From Fulvivirga marina (GTDB taxonomy: Bacteria; Bacteroidota; Bacteroidia; Cytophagales; Cyclobacteriaceae), in contig NZ_JAEUGD010000014.1 of the NCBI RefSeq assembly GCF_016775155.1, positions 1 through 64,000 on the forward strand: DNA of 64,000 nucleotides. Direction: 5' to 3'. Both the position numbers and the translations under genes were made by a program. Under the pieces are notes generated by a model. The model made no database searches. It saw nothing but the letters and a program-made list of their open reading frames with translations, and was not told the origin of the DNA. Of the stretch, positions 7,946-16,543 are shown piece by piece. Position 1 is the first letter of the stretch. The number at the start of each line of letters is the position of its first letter.

Positions 7946-8046
7946 AATGAATATGCGAACTAAGCCATCTGAAAGAACAATGCAAATGGAATGCTTCATT
8001 GCTGATAGCAACCGGGGCGCATACTCATTTTAGTTGGGCGTTGTAT
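7930..8046 (+). repeat. attC-like recombination site
   Basis: The arms are complementary: GTCTAAC-N6-TAAAATGA-A-TATGCG (7930-7957) pairs with CGCATA-C-TCATTTTA-GTTGGGC (8018-8039), then GTTGTAT (8040-8046). The single unpaired A/C position inside the arm is like the extrahelical bases of attC sites. The 117-nt length is within the known range. The outer box pairs exactly with GTTAGAC at the other end of the cassette. Confidence 0.65.
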
Positions 8047-8179
8047 GCTATGGAGTGCCGAAAACCCTCCGCACATTTTAGCACATTTGGTTTTTGCCAA
8101 TGCTCAATTCCCACCTTGAAAACCAAAAGAGCTAAAATCTCCCCACACACCGTTTATCTGAAACATCATCACTCAATTT

Positions 8180-8264
8180 TAGTCCCAATACTGGTCTGTT
8201 TTCGGGACAAAATATCCTAGGGAAGATATTGATTTGTCCCAATTTTTAACCATTTTTGGGACAA
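8180..8264 (+). promoter_or_regulatory. Two inverted-repeat operators upstream of the AbiE-hsd operon
   Basis: Four half-sites form two inverted pairs of identical geometry. GTCCC at 8182 pairs with GGGAC at 8204, and GTCCC at 8236 pairs with GGGAC at 8258 (22 bp in each pair, pairs 54 bp apart). The inner flanks extend the symmetry (TTGTCCCAA ... TTGGGACAA). AbiEi antitoxins are known to repress their operons by binding two inverted repeats cooperatively, which fits the first gene here. The second repeat ends at the likely ATG, so repression would cover the start region. The stretch 8047-8179 shows nothing else recognisable. Confidence 0.65.
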
Positions 8265-8845
8265 TGTTGGATTTGGAGACCATAAAAAAGAAGTTTAATA
8301 AAGGAGATATCTTCTTCATCTCTGACTTTACGGAGTTGGGTTCTTATGAAGCAGTAAGAAAGTCACTACAGCGATTGGCAACCGAGGACGAAATTGGCCG
8401 CATAGCCAAAGGCATTTATTTCTTGCCAAAAAAACACGAAAGGCTTGGCACCATCTTTCCGCATGCCGAACAAATAGCTGAAGCCATTGCCATGCGTGAT
8501 AAAGCCCGAATTATCCCAACGGGAATAACCGCTCTCAACAAATTAGGACTTTCCACTCAGATCCCTTTAAAAGCTGTTTATTTAACAGACGGATCTGCCA
8601 GACAAATTGAAGTAGGAAACCAAACCATACAATTCAAAAAAACGAACCCAAAAAACCTCAGTATCGACCATCAACTGAGCAATTTAATAATCCAGGCACT
8701 CAAAGCCATTGGAGAAAAAAATGTAACAGACGAGCAAATTGAAAAGATTGAAAAGGTCATTCGCAATAGTCAAGAACAAGAATTGATCTACAAAAACTTA
8801 CGAAATGCCCCTGTTTGGATCCGGAAACTAATTATGACGAAATGA
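8264..8845 (+). CDS. abiEi: AbiEi-type antitoxin and autorepressor (DUF6088-like)
   Basis: A 193-residue antitoxin of type IV toxin-antitoxin systems. The N-terminal half is a winged HTH (GSYEAVRKSLQRLATEDEIGRIAKGIYF, about 25-55). The C-terminal half has the alpha/beta domain that counteracts the toxin's activity (inferred from the family). ATG at 8264 is preferred over TTG at 8234, because the longer start would run through the second operator repeat. The stop overlaps the next gene as ATGA (8842-8845), indicating translational coupling. It is the first gene of the hsd operon and probably controls all of it. Confidence 0.85.
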   Translation: MLDLETIKKKFNKGDIFFISDFTELGSYEAVRKSLQRLATEDEIGRIAKGIYFLPKKHERLGTIFPHAEQIAEAIAMRDKARIIPTGITALNKLGLSTQIPLKAVYLTDGSARQIEVGNQTIQFKKTNPKNLSIDHQLSNLIIQALKAIGEKNVTDEQIEKIEKVIRNSQEQELIYKNLRNAPVWIRKLIMTK

Positions 8846-9834
8846 ACAACTGGCTAACCTTATCGAAAGAAGAACAAGTTGAGTTGTTTGCACAGGTGGG
8901 GGTTCGTATGAACCTTCCACCCCAAGCTATTGAAAAAGATGCCTGGGTGACGCTCATGCTTCGTATGGTTTTCAATTCCGAATTGGCTACACAGTTTATC
9001 TTCAAAGGCGGAACTTCATTGAGTAAAGCTTTCAATCTCATTGATCGATTTTCCGAAGACATTGACCTGGGAATAGATCGTTCATACCTGGGCTTTCATG
9101 GCGAACTAACCAAAGGGGAAATTAGAAAGCTCAGAAGGGCTTGCCACACGTTTGTTTCAGAAAAGTTAACCGCTATTCTCACAAATGAACTTAACAATTA
9201 TGGGGTTGATGAAGGCTTGTATGACATCCTCGTAGAAAACGAAAAGATTTCGGATCAAGATCCTGAAACAATTCAGGTGAATTATAAATCTGTTTTCGAA
9301 AAAGTTTCCTACTTACCCACAAGAGTGTTGATCGAAGTGAGTGCAAGATCGCTACGCGAACCTTTTCAGGAGGTTAAAATCAATTCTCTTATCGATCAGC
9401 AATATCTGGAAATGGATTTTACAGAGTCTAAGTTTGGAGTTCAAGCTACTAGTCCTCAAAAAACATTATTAGAAAAGCTGATCCTACTTCACGAAGAATT
9501 CGAAAAACCAGCCGATAAAATTCGACATTTGCGAATGTCTCGTCATTTTTATGATATCGGACAGATACTGGATTCGGAATACGGCTTAGATGCTTTACAA
9601 GACAATGAGCTTTTCAAAAGTATCATCGAACACCGAAAAGTATTGACTCCTGTAAAAACAACCGATTATGAAACCTTGAGTTTGAAAACACTCAACATCA
9701 CCCCTCCAAAAGGACAGATGAAAAATTTCAAATCAGATTATAGAGAAATGCAGAACAATATGATCCACGGCTCTTCAAAAGACTTTGAAGTACTCTTGGA
9801 TGAAATAAATAAAAAATTAAATGAAGAATTTTAA
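8842..9834 (+). CDS. abiEii: AbiEii/AbiGii-family nucleotidyltransferase toxin
   Basis: A 330-residue DNA polymerase-beta-fold nucleotidyltransferase. The signature FKGGTSLSKAF (about residues 52-62) is followed by SEDIDLGID (about 70-78), the G-(G/S)-x(n)-D-x-D metal-binding pattern of AbiEii toxins. Characterised relatives block growth during phage infection by modifying tRNA or other acceptors. A longer start at 8815 is possible but would overlap the antitoxin by 31 bases, while ATG at 8842 forms the ATGA coupling. The 3' end overlaps hsdM by 14 bases, joining the toxin-antitoxin pair to the restriction genes in one transcript. Confidence 0.9.
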   Translation: MNNWLTLSKEEQVELFAQVGVRMNLPPQAIEKDAWVTLMLRMVFNSELATQFIFKGGTSLSKAFNLIDRFSEDIDLGIDRSYLGFHGELTKGEIRKLRRACHTFVSEKLTAILTNELNNYGVDEGLYDILVENEKISDQDPETIQVNYKSVFEKVSYLPTRVLIEVSARSLREPFQEVKINSLIDQQYLEMDFTESKFGVQATSPQKTLLEKLILLHEEFEKPADKIRHLRMSRHFYDIGQILDSEYGLDALQDNELFKSIIEHRKVLTPVKTTDYETLSLKTLNITPPKGQMKNFKSDYREMQNNMIHGSSKDFEVLLDEINKKLNEEF

Positions 9835-11638
9835 AGAAAAGGCTGATCTCATCTGGCGTGTTGCCGATCTTTTGAGGGGAGACTATAGACAATCTGATTA
9901 TGGTAAAGTCATTCTACCGATGACGGTTTTAAGAAGGTTGGACTGTGTGCTGGAACCCACCAAAGACAAGGTGCTGGACTATGCCAGGAAGGTAGAGAAA
10001 CTCAAAGAAAGTGCACAAGACATTGCCCTGAACAAAATAGCAGGCTTCAATTTTCACAACAAAAGTCAGTTCAACTTTAAAAAACTCATTGCCGACTCAG
10101 ACAATGTAGCGATAAACCTGAGAAACTATATCAATGGTTTTTCTACGAGTGCGCGGGAAATTATTGAATACTTCAATTTTGATGATCATATAGACCGCAT
10201 GGATGATCCAAAAGCCGACATCCTGTTTCGAGTAGTTAAAGCCTTTGAAGAAATCGATCTGACACCAGATCAGGAGAATAAAGATCTAGACTCCTTAGAA
10301 ATGGGCTATCTATTCGAGGAACTGATCAGACGGTTTGCAGAACAATCCAATGAAACTGCCGGGGAGCACTTTACGCCCAGAGAGGTGATTCGATTGATGG
10401 TCAATGTGCTCTTTATTGAAGACCGGGACATTCTCACTAAGGAAGGAATCGTAAGGACACTTTATGATCCGGCATGTGGCACAGGAGGAATGCTTTCTGT
10501 CGGGGAGGAATATGTGAAAAAATTAAATCCTGCGGCTCAGCTGAAAGTATTTGGACAAGAGATCAACCCTGAGTCTTATGCTATCTGCAAATCCGATATG
10601 TTGATCAAAGGACAAAACCCCAGTAATATCAAGTTTGGAAATACCTTTACGATAGACGGATTAGAGGAAGAGAAATTCGATTATATGCTTTCCAACCCTC
10701 CTTTTGGGGTAGATTGGAAAAAGGCTCAGAAAATCATTAAAGCTGAAGCCGACAACAAACAAATGAGAGGGCGTTTTGGAGCAGGCTTGCCTCGTATCAA
10801 TGATGGCTCTTTGCTGTTTTTGCAACACATGATTTCCAAAATGAAACCGACAGGCTCCCGTATCGCGGTTGTCTTTAATGGCTCTCCTTTGTTTACAGGA
10901 GCTGCTGAAAGTGGTGAGAGTAATATTCGTAAATGGATTATCGAAAAAGATTGGCTGGAAGCCGTGATAGCACTGCCCGACCAACTTTTCTACAACACAG
11001 GAATTAATACCTATATCTGGATTGTCACCAACAAGAAAAGCGAAGAACGAAAAGGGAAAATTCAGTTGATCAACGCTACAGGAGTTAAGGATGAAGAATT
11101 GTTGAAAGAAGGAAAAATTGAGTTTAACCGCTTCTGGAAACGTAAAGACAGGAGTTTAGGAAACAAACGAAAAGAAATTGCTGAAAACGGCACCACCAAA
11201 GGGGTTGGCTTTATCACGCAACTCTATGGAAACTTCGAAGAAAATGAATTCTCTAAAATATACCCTAACAAGCATTTTGGTTATTGGCGGGTGACCGTAG
11301 AGCAACCACTTAAAGAGAATGGGAAAATCGTGCTCACCTCAAAAGGAGCACCAAAGGCAGACTCTTCTCTGCGGGATTACGAAAACATTCCTTTTCTAAA
11401 AAAGGAGGCTGATGGAAAGTTGGTTCCTCAAACCATAGAAAGCTACTTCGAGGCTGAAGTAAAACCACATCTCCCTGAAGCATGGATTGATAAGGATAAA
11501 ACGAAAATCGGATACGAAATCAACTTCACCAAGTACTTCTATGAATTCAAACCTTTAAGGGCCTTGGCCGATATTAAAGCAGATATTTTGGCCCTGGAAA
11601 AGAAAACCATGGACGCAGAAAAAACAATTTTGAACTAA
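9821..11638 (+). CDS. hsdM: Type I restriction-modification methyltransferase subunit HsdM
   Basis: A 605-residue N6-adenine methyltransferase. The N-terminal HsdM helical domain starts EKADLIWRVADLLRGDY. The SAM-binding motif I is DPACGTGGML (about 216-225) and the catalytic motif IV is NPPFG (about 290-294). GEHFTPREVIRLMV is the usual lead-in to motif X/I. The protein pairs with HsdS to methylate the recognition site and with HsdR to restrict. It overlaps the abiEii-like gene and is followed after 12 bases by the DUF262 gene, which separates it from hsdS. Confidence 0.97.
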   Translation: MKNFKEKADLIWRVADLLRGDYRQSDYGKVILPMTVLRRLDCVLEPTKDKVLDYARKVEKLKESAQDIALNKIAGFNFHNKSQFNFKKLIADSDNVAINLRNYINGFSTSAREIIEYFNFDDHIDRMDDPKADILFRVVKAFEEIDLTPDQENKDLDSLEMGYLFEELIRRFAEQSNETAGEHFTPREVIRLMVNVLFIEDRDILTKEGIVRTLYDPACGTGGMLSVGEEYVKKLNPAAQLKVFGQEINPESYAICKSDMLIKGQNPSNIKFGNTFTIDGLEEEKFDYMLSNPPFGVDWKKAQKIIKAEADNKQMRGRFGAGLPRINDGSLLFLQHMISKMKPTGSRIAVVFNGSPLFTGAAESGESNIRKWIIEKDWLEAVIALPDQLFYNTGINTYIWIVTNKKSEERKGKIQLINATGVKDEELLKEGKIEFNRFWKRKDRSLGNKRKEIAENGTTKGVGFITQLYGNFEENEFSKIYPNKHFGYWRVTVEQPLKENGKIVLTSKGAPKADSSLRDYENIPFLKKEADGKLVPQTIESYFEAEVKPHLPEAWIDKDKTKIGYEINFTKYFYEFKPLRALADIKADILALEKKTMDAEKTILN

Positions 11639-11650
11639 AAAAATCCAGCC

Positions 11651-13420
11651 ATGCTGAGTGCAAACAAAGAAAAACTCCAATCCTTCCTTATGGGAACCAA
11701 TCAATTTTTCATACCTTTTTTTCAACGTCCTTATGTTTGGAAAACGGAAAACTGGGGGGAATTGTGGGAGAACATTTTAGAAGAATATCAGGAATTCAAA
11801 AACGGAAACACAAGCAGTGAACATTTCATTGGAACGATTATTATAAAACAAAAAGACTCCGAGCGAGTTGGGGCTCTTGAATATGATCTGGTTGATGGGC
11901 AACAACGATTAACGACAATTTGCCTTTTATTAAGGGCTTTCCAAGATGCAACAGAGGACACGAGCTTACAAACTTGGATTAAAAACTTCTTAGTTTTTAC
12001 AGATTCCTATGGACAGGAAAATATTCGAATCTCTCACAGTAAGATTGACAAAGAATACTTTCAAAACATTGTGCTGAGTCAGAATGGAAATGAAGAACTC
12101 TGGAATGAATTTTCAGAACTGAATGGTTCAGGCCTTGAAAAGAAACTGGATGCAGTAAATCGCATAAACGGTGGTTATGTATTTTTTAGAAAAAAAATAG
12201 AATCAAGTGCCGACAGCCAAGATATACGATCCTATATCTCTATTATCCTTGAAAAACTTCCTGTTATACATATGGCTTTATCCAAAGAAGATGATGTTCA
12301 GCAAATATTCGACACCATCAATTCTCTTGGAGTAAAACTTACGATTGCCGAATTACTTAAAAACTACCTCTACTCTAAAAATGATGTTATTGACCTATAT
12401 GATGACTACTGGCATTCGGTTTTTGAGACTGATGAAGATGCTATAGACTTCTGGAATAGAGATAGAAACTCTGGAAGAATCAGAAGAACGACAGTAGAGC
12501 TTTTCCTCTATAGTTATCTCGTAATCTTAAAGGAATCAGGGGTTAAAATGGAATCTCTTTTCAAAGAGTTTAAAAACCATTTGAAAGACATGTCCTCACC
12601 AGAATTAATTGATTTTGCCAAAGAGTTAAAGTCCTTTGCTTTGGTATACCAAGAGCTACCTGATGGAGAAAACCTATCTGAAATTAGCTTTGTAGAGCAT
12701 GAAAAAAGGTTCTTCCATATCATTCGTGAATTTGAAATCACTACCATTTTCCCTTTGATTTTATACATCTACAAAAAAGTAACTGATCATAGCGAAAGAG
12801 TTAAAATACTTAGTGTATTAGAATCATACCTGACTAGAAGAACCATTTGCAAACTCACTACTAAAAACTATAATAATCTCTTCCTTTCTTTACTTGGCGA
12901 CATAAAGAAAAAAGAAGAGATAAACAGTACTGTTATAAAAACAGAGCTGTTGAAATTTTTGGATAACAGTAATCGTTTCCCTGATGATGAAGAGTTCAAA
13001 CAGGCATTTCATAATACATCCCTAATTAACAAATACAGTAGAGAGATATTGTATTGCATTGCTCTTTATCAGTTAAACCACGAATATACTGACAACCCAA
13101 AGCTCAACTTCAACGGGTTTAGTGTTGAACACATCATACCTAAAAAGTGGCGTAACCATTGGACAAACCTTGCAGAAGGAGCGGATGATGGACACCGTGA
13201 CTACAAACTAAAAACCATGGGAAACCTGACTCTGGTAAAAGGAAAATTAAACAGCTCTATGCGTGATTCGAATTGGGAGAATAAAAAGGAAGCTTTGAAG
13301 AATTTTTCCACCCTAAAACAAACTACCGATTACTTGGAAATTGCAGACTGGAACGAATCTGAAATAGAATCCCGTGCAAATGATCTTTCAAAAGCTGCTA
13401 TTCAAATTTGGACAAAATAA
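11651..13420 (+). CDS. DUF262/DUF1524 (GmrSD-like) nuclease
   Basis: A 589-residue protein with the two parts of the GmrSD family fused. The N-terminal DUF262 has FFIPFFQRPYVWK, FIGTIII and the nucleotide-binding motif YDLVDGQQRLTT (about 77-88). The C-terminal DUF1524 HNH-type nuclease has VEHIIPKKW (about 491-499), then GNLTLVKGKLNSSM with the second set of metal and active-site residues. GmrSD enzymes are type IV systems that cut modified phage DNA. Here the gene lies between hsdM and hsdS and overlaps hsdS by 13 bases, so it is an integral part of the operon rather than a neighbour. It may guard against phages with modified DNA that escape the type I enzyme (inference). Confidence 0.9.
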   Translation: MLSANKEKLQSFLMGTNQFFIPFFQRPYVWKTENWGELWENILEEYQEFKNGNTSSEHFIGTIIIKQKDSERVGALEYDLVDGQQRLTTICLLLRAFQDATEDTSLQTWIKNFLVFTDSYGQENIRISHSKIDKEYFQNIVLSQNGNEELWNEFSELNGSGLEKKLDAVNRINGGYVFFRKKIESSADSQDIRSYISIILEKLPVIHMALSKEDDVQQIFDTINSLGVKLTIAELLKNYLYSKNDVIDLYDDYWHSVFETDEDAIDFWNRDRNSGRIRRTTVELFLYSYLVILKESGVKMESLFKEFKNHLKDMSSPELIDFAKELKSFALVYQELPDGENLSEISFVEHEKRFFHIIREFEITTIFPLILYIYKKVTDHSERVKILSVLESYLTRRTICKLTTKNYNNLFLSLLGDIKKKEEINSTVIKTELLKFLDNSNRFPDDEEFKQAFHNTSLINKYSREILYCIALYQLNHEYTDNPKLNFNGFSVEHIIPKKWRNHWTNLAEGADDGHRDYKLKTMGNLTLVKGKLNSSMRDSNWENKKEALKNFSTLKQTTDYLEIADWNESEIESRANDLSKAAIQIWTK

Positions 13421-14733
13421 TGCCACCATACGATACATATAAAAACTCGGGTATTGATTGGATTGGCACGATTCCTGAGCATTGGAGTACCCAAAAGTTT
13501 TCCTATTTATTTTCATTAGGCAGAGGGCTTGCAATTACTAAACAAGACTTGACTGATGAGGGGATTCCATGTGTGAACTATGGGGAAATTCACTCAAAGT
13601 TTGGTTTTGAGGTTAGTCCGGAAGTTCACCATTTGAGATGTGTAAAAGAAAATTATCTTGAAACTTCACCAAGTTCTTTACTTAGCCGAGGAGATTTTGT
13701 TTTTGCGGACACCTCAGAAGATATTGAGGGCTCAGGCAATTTCACATGTTTGAATAGTGATACCCCAACTTTTGCGGGCTATCATACAGTTATAGCGAGG
13801 CAAAATGAAGAGCATAATTATCGTTACATAGCCTACTTCTTCGATTCTTTGGAATTTAGGAATCAAATAAGGAGTGAAGTTTCCGGTATTAAAGTTTTTA
13901 GCATAACTCAAGCTATTCTGAAGAACTCGAAGGTTTTACTACCTCCAATCGATGAACAAACCACCATCGCCAACTACCTTGATGAGAAAACAAAAGAGAT
14001 AGATGAACTGATTGCCGACAAAAAGAAACTCCTCGAGCTCTACGAAGAAGAAAAGAAAACCATCATCAACCAGGCAGTAACTAAAGGCATTAACCCTAAT
14101 GCTACCATGAAAGACAGTGGCATTGAGTGGTTAGGTGAAATTCCTGAGCATTGGGAGGTGAGTAGAATGAAAAATGTATGCAAAGTAAGACAGGGGTTAC
14201 AAATTCCAATTGAAAAGAGACACTCGATAAGTCTTGAAGGGTCTTTAGAATACATTACAATACGATCAATTAATAACCCAGATAATCCAAAAGAGTATAT
14301 TAGTAATCCTCCTGAAAACGTAATTTGTCATCGTGATGATATTTTAATGGCACGTACAGGTGCTACTGGGGAACCTATTACAAATGTTGAAGGAGTCCTT
14401 CACAACAACTTCTTTCTAATCGATTATAATAGACAGCTAGTTATAAAAGAGTTTTTGTTCAATTATTTAAAGTGCTCTAAAGTAAAAGAGTATTTGCTTT
14501 TGGTTGCAGGTACCACAACAATTCCTGACTTAAATCACAGTGATTTCTACGGAACTCCCTTTTTTGAATACGGAATTGAAGAACAACAATTAATAGTCGA
14601 ATACATTGAAATAGAATCAGCACGAATCAATTCAAAAATTGAAAATACCCAAAAACTCATTGAATTATTAACCGAATATCGCACTGCTTTGATCAGCGAA
14701 GTGGTAACAGGTAAACTAAAAGTAACGGCATAA
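13408..14733 (+). CDS. hsdS: Type I restriction specificity subunit HsdS
   Basis: A 441-residue DNA-recognition subunit with two target-recognition domains. Each opens with the same conserved motif: NSGIDWIGTIPEHW at about 10-23 and DSGIEWLGEIPEHW at about 234-247. Each ends in a helical spacer: PPIDEQTTIANYLDEKTKEID near 190 and EEQQLIVEYIEIE near 390. This internal repeat is typical of complete bipartite HsdS proteins, so the locus should be functional. It overlaps the DUF262 gene and is followed after three bases by a secreted-protein gene. Confidence 0.95.
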   Translation: MDKIMPPYDTYKNSGIDWIGTIPEHWSTQKFSYLFSLGRGLAITKQDLTDEGIPCVNYGEIHSKFGFEVSPEVHHLRCVKENYLETSPSSLLSRGDFVFADTSEDIEGSGNFTCLNSDTPTFAGYHTVIARQNEEHNYRYIAYFFDSLEFRNQIRSEVSGIKVFSITQAILKNSKVLLPPIDEQTTIANYLDEKTKEIDELIADKKKLLELYEEEKKTIINQAVTKGINPNATMKDSGIEWLGEIPEHWEVSRMKNVCKVRQGLQIPIEKRHSISLEGSLEYITIRSINNPDNPKEYISNPPENVICHRDDILMARTGATGEPITNVEGVLHNNFFLIDYNRQLVIKEFLFNYLKCSKVKEYLLLVAGTTTIPDLNHSDFYGTPFFEYGIEEQQLIVEYIEIESARINSKIENTQKLIELLTEYRTALISEVVTGKLKVTA

Positions 14734-14736
14734 AAA

Positions 14737-15495
14737 ATGATGATTTCAAAACACATAAAAGCACTACACCTACTGATACTTTTGGCAGTCACCTTTTCTT
14801 TAAGTGAAAAGGCAAGGGCGCAAAGTGCCAATCTCCAAGCCATAGACCTTATCCAGGCTTTTGGCCAAGGCAAAGTGAAATTAAGCCCTGAGCGAAAAGC
14901 GACAAGTGCGGGCAACTGTGTATCCATTGGCTACATAAAAGCCTCTATTGAAGTCTTTGGGCTAAATAACATTTTTGAGCACACGATAGAAAACAATGTT
15001 CATAGCGTAATTTTAAAAGACCATTCCAAGGTTTCATTTACTTCCGAAGAACTGAAATCAAGTATAGAAGCGGCAGGTTTTAGTAAAGAAAAAAGGCCTG
15101 ATCACCTGACTTCTCAACAGCAAGCACGCTACGATTCGATTTATGATTACGCAAACATTATTTTCTGTGCAATTGTAAAACGATATCAAGCCTATCACAA
15201 GACCTCATTTACTGATGCCTTAGATGAAATCAACCTGGGAAAAAATGTTAGGTGCTACCCCAAGTATTTAGGGCTTCAATATCATACCAAATATGAAGGT
15301 TGGAAAGGAAACCGCAAATCACGGACTGGAGAAGTTGCGTGGTTCAAAAATCACGTTGTTTATGTATCCAAAGGATTAGTAGACTTCCGTGGAGAAGCCT
15401 ATAAAAAGAAACCCATAAGATACCCGAAAAGAATAAAGATTTACAGTACTCCTTTTGACCAAGAACAATACCTGGGAGAAAAAAACTGCCTTTAA
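14737..15495 (+). CDS. Secreted cysteine-peptidase-like protein inside the restriction operon
   Basis: A 252-residue protein with an N-terminal export signal (LHLLILLAVTFSLSEKARAQ; cleavage likely after ARA). It is not a recognised family, but the layout recalls papain/calpain-fold enzymes. There is an early SAGNCVSIGYIKA (about 57-69) with a Cys at a helix start, and a late WFKNHVVYV (about 203-211) with a His on a strand. These would be the Cys and His of a catalytic pair. An exported protein in the middle of a cytoplasmic restriction operon is unusual. It starts three bases after hsdS and ends four bases before the Ntn-hydrolase gene, so it is clearly co-transcribed. Function inferred only from motif spacing. 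Confidence 0.6.
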   Translation: MMISKHIKALHLLILLAVTFSLSEKARAQSANLQAIDLIQAFGQGKVKLSPERKATSAGNCVSIGYIKASIEVFGLNNIFEHTIENNVHSVILKDHSKVSFTSEELKSSIEAAGFSKEKRPDHLTSQQQARYDSIYDYANIIFCAIVKRYQAYHKTSFTDALDEINLGKNVRCYPKYLGLQYHTKYEGWKGNRKSRTGEVAWFKNHVVYVSKGLVDFRGEAYKKKPIRYPKRIKIYSTPFDQEQYLGEKNCL

Positions 15496-15499
15496 TAAG

Positions 15500-16543
15500 A
15501 TGACACTTTGCACTGCCTACATACGTCAAGCCAACGATACCGAGGAGCTTATTTTCGCTACGGATAGCTGTCTCACCATGGGCGAAAAATGGAAACATGG
15601 CATTAAACTTTTTGAACTTCCCCGTAAAGATTGTTTGCTCTGTTTTGCCGGAGATACCATGAGGGCCTATCCCCTGGTATTGAACCTGATTTCTTCCATC
15701 CATTTGGACCAACACCTGGCATCACCCTCAGCTACACTGGAAGAAGTGCTCGATTTTTTGTCAGAACTCTTTTCAAAATTGGTAAGAACCATTGACGAAG
15801 TAGGCCAGGATCGTATCCATGAAGAAAGAGGCTCTGCTCAATTTTTATTTGGTGGTTGGGATTGGCAAAAGGGAGCGTTCAGACTGTGGAAATTGTATTA
15901 TTCATCCGAAATAGAAGGATTCATCTTTGATGAATTAACGAAACAAGACAACCGTTTTTTCTATACTTTTTTAGGAAATGCAAGTATTGATGTAGAGCAA
16001 GAAGCCAAACAACGCTTCAAAAAGCTACTCTTCGATGAAGATAGTTTTGCTTCTAAACTTGATATGGAGCCCTTACGCATTCTCAGCTCGATCTCTTTAG
16101 ACAAAGGCATTAGAGAAGTAGATGGAAGTTTACAGATTGCGAAAGTGTACAAATCAAACAGGACAGAGTTTTTTGGCATTTACTGGGAGTCTAGCCAGGG
16201 CACACCCTGCTTTCAGGGAAGAGAATATACAGAAATCACCAAGCCGAGAGTACGCTATTTTGATCCTGATACTTTTGAGATCATCGAACCAGAAATTCCA
16301 TTGCGACTTCACGAAATTGATGAAGCAAAGTTTCTTGACGACACGGAGTTTATCCAGGAGTGTTACAACAAAGAAAACATCGCTGGTGAGGGAGAAGAAA
16401 CCGGTGAGTTCATCTACCATCTCAAAAACGACCTGAAAGAAAAACACAAAGTGCGATTAAGAATCATTTTTAAAGAGATGACCTACCGTAGCTATGTCAG
16501 AGAACAAGAAGACCTGCTAGACAAAAAACAAGGACTATCATGA
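15500..16543 (+). CDS. Proteasome/HslV-like Ntn-hydrolase
   Basis: A 347-residue protein that begins Met-Thr-Leu-Cys. Removing Met would expose Thr1, the nucleophile of proteasome-type hydrolases. The following residues fit the 20S/HslV pattern: IFATDS (Asp aligned with catalytic Asp17), then GIKLFEL (Lys aligned with Lys33), then LLCFAGDT matching the FAGGT/AGG loop after the core strands. Only the first 70 residues or so align by eye; the C-terminal 200 are unassigned. A start at 15455 would add 15 residues overlapping the previous gene and would bury the Thr, so it is rejected. The stop overlaps hsdR as ATGA. Probable role: a peptidase or amidase used by the defence operon (inference). Confidence 0.65.
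   Translation: MTLCTAYIRQANDTEELIFATDSCLTMGEKWKHGIKLFELPRKDCLLCFAGDTMRAYPLVLNLISSIHLDQHLASPSATLEEVLDFLSELFSKLVRTIDEVGQDRIHEERGSAQFLFGGWDWQKGAFRLWKLYYSSEIEGFIFDELTKQDNRFFYTFLGNASIDVEQEAKQRFKKLLFDEDSFASKLDMEPLRILSSISLDKGIREVDGSLQIAKVYKSNRTEFFGIYWESSQGTPCFQGREYTEITKPRVRYFDPDTFEIIEPEIPLRLHEIDEAKFLDDTEFIQECYNKENIAGEGEETGEFIYHLKNDLKEKHKVRLRIIFKEMTYRSYVREQEDLLDKKQGLS

Larger units (their letters stand above)
6756..8046 (+). mobile_element. Integron-type gene cassette (RES gene plus attC), no integrase seen
   Basis: The left junction carries GTTAGAC (6756-6762), matching the R' box GTTRRRY, only eight bases before the RES gene's ATG. The gene ends inside an attC-like site whose first box is GTCTAAC (7930-7936, consensus RYYYAAC), an exact reverse complement of the left junction. 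That is what is expected when a circular cassette has integrated, with crossover between G and TT. The cassette runs to about 8040, where TTGGGCG precedes TTGTAT. No integrase gene or neighbouring cassette is visible, so it is either a lone attC cassette or inserted at a secondary site. Confidence 0.7.

Noticed and set aside
15455-15499. Longer start for the Ntn-hydrolase gene
   Set aside because: It would overlap the previous gene and bury the Thr that matches the proteasome nucleophile.
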